DNA of 64,000 bases from positions 3,100,001 through 3,164,000 of the forward strand of contig JAETXT010000004.1 in assembly GCA_019188255.1 (NCBI GenBank). Direction: 5' to 3'. Made by a program: the position numbers and the translations under genes. Positions 55,767-64,000 of this stretch are shown piece after piece. This stretch comes from Verticillium longisporum (lineage: Eukaryota; Ascomycota; Sordariomycetes; Glomerellales; Plectosphaerellaceae). The notes beneath the pieces are model-generated. The model searched no databases, was not told where the DNA came from, and saw only the letters and a program-made list of their open reading frames with translations. How positions within the stretch are numbered: the stretch's first letter is position 1; each line of letters begins with the position of its first letter.

Positions 55767-58762
55767 CCTAAAGATTTTAACCCATTAGGTACCTAGAGGC
55801 TTAGCGTAAAAACCCAAACCCGCCTAAAACCCATTACTCTATTATTTAAATGGGTTTTAGGCTTAAATAGGCTACTTAAAAGAAAACCTAAACCTAAATA
55901 GATAGTAGGGCTTAGGTAATTATAGATTATATAATATAGTAATATTAATATAATAATATAGGCTATTATAGAGTCTAGGGAATATTATTTAATAAACCTA
56001 TATTCCTTCTTAGAAAGTAGTTTAATAATAGAAAGAAGGAATATAAAGTATAAATTATTTAAATATCTAAACTATTATTTAGATTAGAATTTAAGAATAA
56101 ATAAGCTTAATAATTATAATTAAATTAAACCTTAATAAATTAATAATAACTATAATAATAATAATAGTAATAATAATAATAGCTATAATAATAATAATAA
56201 TAATAACGATAATTACTATAAATATACTATATAAGTTTTATTTAATAATCCCTATATAATAATTTATATAATAATTATATTATCTAGCTAAATTAATTAC
56301 TAGAAAGGCCCCTATTATTAAGGCCTATAGGGCTACTATTATTAATAAGACTATACCTAGTTAAAGTATAAGCTCTAAGTATAGGGCTATTCTAAAGAAA
56401 ATAGTAGTAATAGCTAAGCTAAGAAGCGAAACCGTTAATATATATTATATCCTTATAATAAAAAGAGCCCTTTATATTACTATTAAGCTAGGCTAGATAT
56501 ATTACTAAGATCGTCGTAAATTATTTATTCTAATATAATAGCTTTATAATAACCGTTTCTAGAGAGATAATAGTAGGAGATTATTTATTATTAGAAGAAC
56601 CCTAGCCTAGTTATTTCTAAGGCCCCTTTCTATCGCTTAGTTCGCGAGATCGCCTAGTCTAAGCCTAGTTCGGCTAATATATATTTTAGAGAGGAGGCCC
56701 TCTATACGATCTAGGACGCTATTAAATAGTAGATCGTAATAATAATATAGAATATATTATCTAGCCCTATTAATATATTTATAATAATATTAATTATTAT
56801 AGCTTATATTAAAAGCGCTATTTATATTAATCGTTAAACTATTATAATTAAAGATTAATATTATATTAAATATATTATTAAGATTATAGCCTTTAATATA
56901 AAGCTCTAAATAGATATAGTCTATTAGTTAATAGATTCTTAGGGAATAGAGTAAATTAAATTATAATTATAAAGCTAAGGTATATAGCTATTATAGGATT
57001 ATTATATCTATAAGCTAAATATAAATATTATTTCCTAAATAAGAATAATATTTTACTTTATTATTATAATATATTTAATATATACTACCCCTAGATATAT
57101 AATTATAAATACTATTAATATCTAAGCTTCTATAACTTCCTAGAAAGTAAGAATAGCTATCGATTATATTCGAAATTTATTCTTATTTTTAAGATCCTAT
57201 ATAATCTTATAAATAAGCTATATAAATGCATTTTTAGGAATTAGAAGTTTAATCGATTATTATAACCCCTTAATAATTATATTAATTAAACTATTAATTA
57301 TAATATAGATATATATTAAGCTATTTAAGATTTACTTCTATTTTATTACTTTAATCTATATTTTATAAATAGAATTTATTAACTTTTTAATTATTTTAAA
57401 ATAATTTAATAATATTAAAGAAGCTTCCTCTACTAATCTTTAATCTAGGGCTAAAGTAATAGCCTAAATCCTATCTAGATAATTAACTAGGGGTACCTTT
57501 ACTTAGGAAGAGATTACCCTAGCCTAGGGAGAAGGGGTAGCTCTATTTTATCTCTCTAATTAATAGCTTAGTTTAAATAGGCTAAAGTATTATTAAGGAT
57601 TAATAATAGGATAGATAGAATAGGAGTCTCTAGTACTTTAGTTTCTAGATTAATAAGAGATCTTATTAACGAGGTAATTAGAGTAGAAAAGCGTAATATA
57701 GCGAAAGAATAAATAATAATAGAAAAGGAGAGTTTAAAATATTAAATTAAGGAGATAGGTCCTAGGATAAAGGGGCATTTTATTATATAATAGAATATAA
57801 TCTCCTAAATCTATATTTATTTCTATATTTATTTAATAAGATTTAATAACCTTTATTTAAAAATATTTATTAAATTATAAAATAAGCTCTAATATATTTA
57901 GAAGTTAAATCTCTAATATCCTTCTAGATCCGCTATCGAGCTTATTATACTAAGCCTCCTCTAATATATTAATTATTATATATAGATTAATATACTTATT
58001 AGGCTATTATTAGATTAATATATACGTTTATTCTAGTAAAAAATAAAAAGTATAATATAATTAATTCGAATTATCGCTATAGTTTTAATATAGGGTTCGA
58101 TAGGGTAATAGACTTTTAGACCTTTATAAGCTATTTATTAATATTTATATTTATTAAGCTATAATATAGATATATTTCTATATTAATATAATAATATTAA
58201 AGTGGGAGCTATAAATTATCTATTAAATTTATTTAATTACTATAAAGTATTTAAACCTTCTAAAGGGGTCTATTATAAGGACCTTAGCTCTCTAATATTA
58301 CTTTAATTTAAAGGCCTATTAGAATAAATCTAATCGAAATAATAATAAAAGTATAAACCTAGATATTATAAGAATAGTATATATATAGAGCTAAATATAA
58401 TAATTATATAATAACTATTATTAGAATATAATATTATCTATTTAATATTTATATATTAAGTTTATATTTATTAATTATATTACTTCTATAGCTCTTCTAT
58501 TTAATATAGTCTCTAATCTAGATTTTTATAACCTCCTCGAAGTATATAGGCTTTAAAACGTAAGCTATTAGCTATTAAGCCCGAAAATGCTTTATCTATA
58601 GTTTAAAGATCGATTACGAGAGATTACTAAATATAGCGTAAGCTATATTCTAGTAAGTTAATATATTTCTATTACTATCGATTCTTAGTTTATACTTTAG
58701 CTTAGCTATTCCCTATTAGGGATTATTATATATTAAATCGATAATACTTTTTAAAGATATTA
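55767..58762. repeat. AT-rich RIP-degraded block (left part)
   Basis: About 3 kb of almost only A/T with scattered G and C, and very few CA or TG dinucleotides (TA-dominated instead), on both strands. Stops are so frequent that no gene survives. This is the signature of repeat-induced point mutation of former repeats, probably transposons, in ascomycetes. No family could be identified by eye. The block continues past the Fot1 insertion. Confidence 0.92.
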
Positions 58763-58808
58763 ACGTAATCCACAAGCGAGTGGTTCACCCAAGCGAGTGG
58801 TTCACTTC
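58763..58808 (+). repeat. Left terminal inverted repeat of the Fot1 element
   Basis: About 46 bp, matching the right end with one mismatch and then fading. Inside it the unit AAGCGAGTGGTTCAC occurs twice in tandem, 17 bp apart, a probable double transposase site. Confidence 0.93.
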
Positions 58809-58860
58809 GCCCGGGCCCACGACCTACACCTGAATTCTACAGATTCCACCTCCGCCCGCG

Positions 58861-60515
58861 ATGGAGACTCTTTCAAAAGAAGGTCAATTATTCCTTGCTA
58901 TCCAAGCTATGGACAATGACCCGAACCTAAGCGCCCGGAGTGCTGCGAGGATCTACACCGTCCCCTTAACGACGCTCCTCCGACGCCAGAAGGGCAAACC
59001 CTCCCGACGCGAAAGCCCGCCCAATTCTGCCAAATTAACAGTACTAGAAGAGAAAACTATTGTCGAATATATCCTTGACCTAGATGCGCGATCTTACCCT
59101 CCCCGGTTGGGTGAGGTCGGAGATATGGCGAATCGCCTGCTTGCCGACCGTGACGCGCCACGCGTCGGGAAGAACTGGGCCGCAAACTTCGTCAAACGGC
59201 AACCAGAGCTCCGGACGCGTTTCTTTCGCAAGTACGACTACAAGAGGGCCCAATGCGAAGATCCGGACGCGATAAACGCGTGGTTCCGCCTCGTGCATAA
59301 CATGATCGCCAAGTACGGCATCCAAGAGGCTGACATGTACAACTTTGACGAGACCGGCTTCCAGATGGGCGTTATCGCCAACGGAATGGTCGTGACCAGT
59401 TCGGAAAGACGGTCCAATGTGAAGATGAGGCAGCCAGGCAACCGGGAATGGGTTACGGTGATCCAGGGCGTTGGCGCGTTGGGTTTCTCCGTCCCGCCGT
59501 TCATCGTGGTTTCGGGCAAGTACCACCTCTCGAGCTGGTACCAGGACGACGCGATTTCTCGCGACTGGAGAATCGCAACATCTCCAAACGGCTGGACGAC
59601 GAATGATATTGGTCTGGAATGGATTCGGCATTTTGACAGGCATACAAAGTCCCGTACTTCGGGCGGTTATCGCCTACTGATCCTGGATGGCCACGAAAGT
59701 CACCACTCGGTCGACTTCGAACTCTACTGCAAGGAGAACAACATCATCACACTCTGTATGCCTCCTCATTCGTCACATCTACTCCAGCCTCTCGATGTTG
59801 GGTGTTTTGGCCCACTAAAGAAAGCATACGGTCGGCAAATCGAGGATAGGATGAGGGCGGGTACAACGCACATCAGCAAAGAAGACTTCTTCCCGGCGTT
59901 TTCGGCTGCATTTCAGCAAGCAATGACAGAAAAAACATCCAGGGAGGCTTTCGAGGAGCGGGGCTTGTCCCCCATAACCCGGAAACAGTCCTGTCAAAGC
60001 TGGATGTGAGGTTGAGGACGACGACGCCTCCGGGGACGTCCCACGGGGAGCGTGATTCTTGGGTCTCTAAGACGCCCACTAACCTGCTCGAGGCAGGTTC
60101 CCAGACTGACTTCATCAAAGGGCGAATCTCACGCCACCAGGGAAGCTCCCCAACGTCAATTTTAGATGCTGTTGACTATCTTGCGAAGGGGACGCGGGGT
60201 GTTATGCACCAGATCGCTCTTTTGAAGTCAGAGGTTATGATCCTTCGAGAGGAAAATGCTACACTAAGCCGACGCCGGAGGGCCAAAAAGCTACGTCTCC
60301 GGGAAGGAGGAAGCATGGCTGTAGGCGAGGGACAGGACAAGATTGCTCAGAAGGAAGTAGATATCCAGATAAAAGAGGAAACGCTGCAGAACCCGGGTCC
60401 CGCGTCGTGGTCCCAGCCGAAGAAACGATGCTGTAGCGTATGCGGGAAGACCGGCCACAACGCGAGAACTTGTCAGGTAGCTATCTCATCGTCTGCAAAA
60501 GACGAGGAGGAGTGA
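58861..60515 (+). CDS. Fot1/Pogo transposase (one-base frameshift before the C-terminus)
   Basis: The first frame (58861-60009) holds a psq-type helix-turn-helix (LSARSAARIYTVPLTTLLRR), a CENP-B/Tc5 HTH (NWAANFVKRQPELRTRFFRK) and the DDE_1 nuclease with its three acidic residues in NFDETGFQMG, LILDGHESHHS and HLLQPLDVGCFGPLKKAYG. The C-terminal part is in another frame (60006-60515 and slightly upstream): SWVSKTPTNLLEAGSQTDF, a coiled coil, a basic RRRRAKKLRLREGG and a zinc knuckle CCSVCGKTGHNARTCQ. The switch lies at the C-run 59969-59973, where one base appears to be missing. The protein cuts and pastes the element at TA sites. Apart from this shift it looks intact, so the copy may be active or very recent. 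Confidence 0.93.
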
Positions 60516-60576
60516 TTTTAATTGATTTACGGCGTTTGGGTTGAGGTTTTCCTCGGAATGTTTGTCGGGTCGGGGT

Positions 60577-60622
60577 GAAGTGAACCACTCGCATGGGTGA
60601 ACCACTCGCTTGTGGATTACGT
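60577..60622 (-). repeat. Right terminal inverted repeat of the Fot1 element
   Basis: Reverse complement of the left end over about 46 bp with a single A/T difference in the second GCGAGTGGTTCAC unit. Confidence 0.93.
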
Positions 60623-60624
60623 TA

Positions 60625-63600
60625 TCTTATTCTCGATATTATTAATATAAATAGCTAATACTCTAGAGATACTATAAATATCCTTATTATAAATACCTTT
60701 ATTAATAATAATATAGTAATATAGATCTATAGTATTATAGGTAATAATAGATTATTTATATTAGGAGAAAAGGTTAAACTATTATTTAATAAAAGACTCT
60801 ATAAATTAAATATAATACTTCTATTAGCCTTTATCTAGTATAAGGTCTAGACTATTTAATATATTTTATATATTATCTAGCTCTATTTATAGGATCTTCT
60901 ATTTAAGATAGGAGTTAAGGAACCCTCTACTAAATATAAAGGGGTAAATAAAGAGATTTAAATACCTTTATCCCTAATAATACGAAACGCTATCTAAATT
61001 ATATATAATAATTAATATAATAGCCGCCTCCGCTAATTTATATAGATTCGCTTATTATCGATTTATATTAATTATAATATAAAGAGATCTCTATTCTTTC
61101 TATATATTTAAAAGGAGCTTAGCTATCCTAAGCCTCTTAATTTAATTCGAGACGTTAAAACCCGCTAGAGCTCTATATACTATATACTTAGGCGAGCTTA
61201 GAAACTTAAAGAGGTAATTAATTAATATATTACTTAGGACTACGAACTCGACCCCTTCCTATAATTAAATATAGAATCCTAATACTAGATTAGCTTTATA
61301 ATTAATATTATAAAGCCTTTTATATATTTAATTTATAAGCTTAGCTTATAAGAAATTAAAGTATTTTAGAATCTTATTAAATTCTATTTAATTCTTAATT
61401 ATTATCTTTCTAGGGTCGAGAGGCTCTTAAATTAAAGTAAGCCCTAAATAGAGCCTCTCTATAAAGGAGTCTAAGCTATAAAAGAGAAACTAAATAAGTA
61501 TATCTTATTAATATAGATTAATAGGAATATTAATTTATTTATTATAGCTATTCTACTATCCCCTCTATTATTTTCTTATAATAATTAGTAATTCTAATAA
61601 TAGAATAAGTTTTTTAATATAGATTCTAGCTACTCTAATAGAGATTTCTAACTTTAAGCTATTAAGTATCTTAGAGATCTTTATCGTCTATATTATTTAG
61701 AGCTCGAGGCCGATTTTAATAGGCGCTTTAAATATAAGTAGATTATAGATACGTCCTAGCTAAGTAATATTATATATATCCTTAATAATATAAGCTTAAT
61801 AAAAGTATAGCTTTTATATATTCTATATTAAACTAAACTAAATATATAATAGGAGCGCTAAATTATTAGATTTATAGAAGACTATATAGAAAGAAGAATC
61901 TAAGAATTCCTTAATTTATATAAATTATTTTATTATATCTTATTCTTATTAATATATTTATTTTATAATAATCTATTAATTCTATTAGGATTATAATATA
62001 GTAAATCTATATCTACTTTCTAGTACTATTAATAGGATTCTTATCTAGGCTTAGCGGCTCTTATAAAGGATATATTCTATATTATCCTAATAGCTATTAA
62101 CCTTAAATATATATAGAGTTTTAATTATTATATCTATTCTCTATAGAGGGCCCTTCTTTCTTTTAAGAGTATTAAAGCTTACTTTATATTTATAGTTTAT
62201 TTTAAAGAGCCTATCCTAGTTTCCTCTCTAGACATATTCTAGGATAAAGATTCTATTTCTAACCTAGAGAATATTTTCTTATAATATTAAATAGAATTAA
62301 TTAAAGTCTTCTATATAATCTATATAATAGATCTATTATATAATATAGAGTTTCTATCTCTTATATCTAATAAGTAATCTATTAACTAATAACCGCTAAG
62401 CCTCTAGACTTCTTAGCTTTAATCTTCGTAATAGAATATACTCCTTAAGATAACGGTCTCTATACTTTAGATATAGAATTATATATCTAGTATATTTATA
62501 ATACTACTTTATATTAGAGATTCTAGCTTTAGGCCTTCTAGTTTAGATTTCTTAGAATCGTTTTAATATTAATTAGTTTAAACTCGATATAGATATTAAG
62601 CTACTTCTTTTAGCTTTTTATAAACTCTTAATTAATTATTTTAAAAATATATAGAGAATAATTTAAATTTAACTTTATTATTTATAACCTAGTATTTTAG
62701 CTTTATATTTTAGCTTATAAGGGTATTATTAATTATAATAATAATATAATAACCTTTTAAATTATAAATATTTTATCCGAAACTAGTATTAGCTATTTAA
62801 TCGATATATCCTAATATCTTAATTACTTATTTAGGGATCTCCTCTTTTCTATTAAATATAAATAAAGTCCGGAAGATATTAATAATCTCCTATCTATCTA
62901 TCTCGGAGAAATCTAATAATTATTCCCGATTAGCTAGGAGAAGAATATCTATAAACTATTAATAAGAATATAATAATTAGGACTATTATATATTAAATTA
63001 AAGATTCTATATTAATTTCTTTAAAATATTAAAATAATCTATTAGAGTTCTTTTATAATTTTCTTATTATTTCCTTATTTATATAATAAGAATATAAACC
63101 CTATTATCCTAAATAAACTATTAACTTCGTAGACCGTTTACTTTATATTATAGAATCTTAGCCTATATAGTAATTAAATCTTATAATATATTATAGGGGA
63201 TAACCTTTCGATTATAGATCCTAAGTATATATTTTAAGATAATTCTCTCGTTTTTATCTAGGATCTTATTAAGAGGGATATAATCCTTTTTCTAGATATA
63301 GCTATTATTTATAATAATATAGCCTTTAATTAAAGATATTTAATTAATTTATTCTACGTTTATAATTAGATTATAAAGCTAGCTTTTATAAAAGTAGTTT
63401 AAGATAATTAGCCTATATAATAATTTTATAATAATTATAATTTATTCTAAGAATAGCTATATTAAAAATAAAGTCGTTTTTCTTAAATATTTAAAGTAAA
63501 ACCCTTTTTAGAAAGGAAAGAAACTATTTAAATATATTATTATATTTAATCTTATAATCGGAGTAGAATTTCTAGAGCTAAGTAAGAGATTTAGTATTAT

Positions 63601-64000
63601 TTTTATATTAGAGAAAGAGAAAATCGTTTATTAGATACTAAGATATAAGTAAATCTAAATCCTAGATCTTCTCTTTAATATCTTAGATAATATTATCGTT
63701 TCGGGCTTTAAGATATTCTTTATCGGCTATTATTTCGTCTTTAAATATATCCTCTTATAGACTTTTATCCTTAATATTAAAGCGAATCTAAATAGATAAT
63801 ATTTTAATATCCTTAGAATTAATTAATATATTAGCTATTATATAATTAGGAAATTTATTAAATAGTATTATATTTATCTTTAAACTATTAGAGCTACTTT
63901 TCTTAATCGGCTTAGTTTAGAATAAGAAAAGAAAGAGATTTCTTTTTATTTCGAATTATATAACTCTTCCTAGCGCTTTAGCGATTCTTAATATTATAAA
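60625..64000. repeat. AT-rich RIP-degraded block (right part)
   Basis: Continuation of the TA-dominated, CA/TG-poor block to the right edge. No coding sequence, tRNA or identifiable element was found. It presumably represents older, heavily mutated repeats and extends beyond the window. Confidence 0.92.

Larger units (their letters stand above)
58763..60622. mobile_element. Fot1/Pogo-type DNA transposon, 1,860 bp, apparently complete
   Basis: The element starts and ends with ACGTAATCCACAAGCGAG in inverted orientation (58763 rightward, 60622 leftward) and is flanked by TA on both sides (58761-58762 and 60623-60624), the Tc1/mariner-Pogo target duplication. It encodes a DDE transposase and is GC-balanced, in contrast to the AT-rich DNA around it. 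It inserted after RIP had degraded the surrounding block, and has not been RIP-mutated itself. Confidence 0.95.

Noticed and set aside
55767..58762. Attempt to recognise a retrotransposon in the AT-rich block
   Set aside because: RIP has erased codon signal and no LTR pair or pol motif could be seen by eye; only composition is reported.
1..64000. CRISPR arrays, bacterial operons and prokaryotic origins
   Set aside because: No spaced direct repeats or Shine-Dalgarno-led gene strings were seen; genes have spliceosomal introns throughout.

Overview
The window is nuclear DNA of a filamentous ascomycete, most likely a Sordariomycete. Genes carry short spliceosomal introns (about 47-120 nt, usually with a CTAAC/CTGAC-like branch site), intergenic spaces are 0.3-3 kb, coding DNA is GC-rich, and the right end is a very AT-rich block of the kind left by repeat-induced point mutation (RIP). 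A pectate lyase, a broken LysM gene, small secreted proteins and a ToxA-like MFS pump would suit a plant-associated lifestyle. The species cannot be read from the sequence.

Layout. 1-3190: mitochondrial-type PPR protein (runs off the left edge). 6603-7057: small three-exon CRIB-like protein. 9342-10865: aldehyde dehydrogenase, divergent from the rRNA-processing factor ESF2 (11263-12210), which converges on the 60S export adaptor NMD3 (12408-14132). 14627-17791: a Kelch protein and the ASTRA subunit ASA1. 19730-20509: a secreted cysteine-rich protein. 20941-21500: relic exons. 21504-27272: a molybdenum cluster of stand-alone moeA, mobA and a divergently transcribed bacterial-type molybdopterin oxidoreductase. 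30186-32086: MFS exporter. 32603-34086: secreted/type I membrane protein. 34575-35543: ribose-5-phosphate isomerase. 35987-36098: intron-containing tRNA-Ser(GCT). 36342-40409: four poorly characterised genes. 41308-43654: cytoplasmic tryptophanyl-tRNA synthetase with 14 exons. 44481-50990: pectate lyase, GPI-type secreted protein, mannose-6-phosphate isomerase and a large secreted protein. 53250-55766: an acidic hypothetical protein, a LysM gene with an in-frame stop, and a truncated F-box/DUF7730-like gene. 55767-64000: AT-rich RIP block split by a fresh Fot1/Pogo transposon (58763-60622).

The most unusual content is the molybdenum cluster. MobA makes the guanine-dinucleotide (bis-MGD) form of molybdenum cofactor and MoeA inserts molybdenum. 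Their neighbour belongs to the DMSO-reductase superfamily, which uses bis-MGD. In the standard picture eukaryotic molybdoenzymes use only Mo-MPT and lack MobA, so this looks like a transferred, self-contained cofactor-plus-enzyme module. The two cofactor genes have no introns, while the oxidoreductase has gained three typical fungal introns.

A technical point colours the whole window. At least six otherwise well-conserved reading frames, including the oxidoreductase and the transposase, are shifted by single missing bases, mostly in C/G runs. This looks more like uncorrected homopolymer error in the assembly than many independent pseudogenes, and coding status should be read with that in mind.
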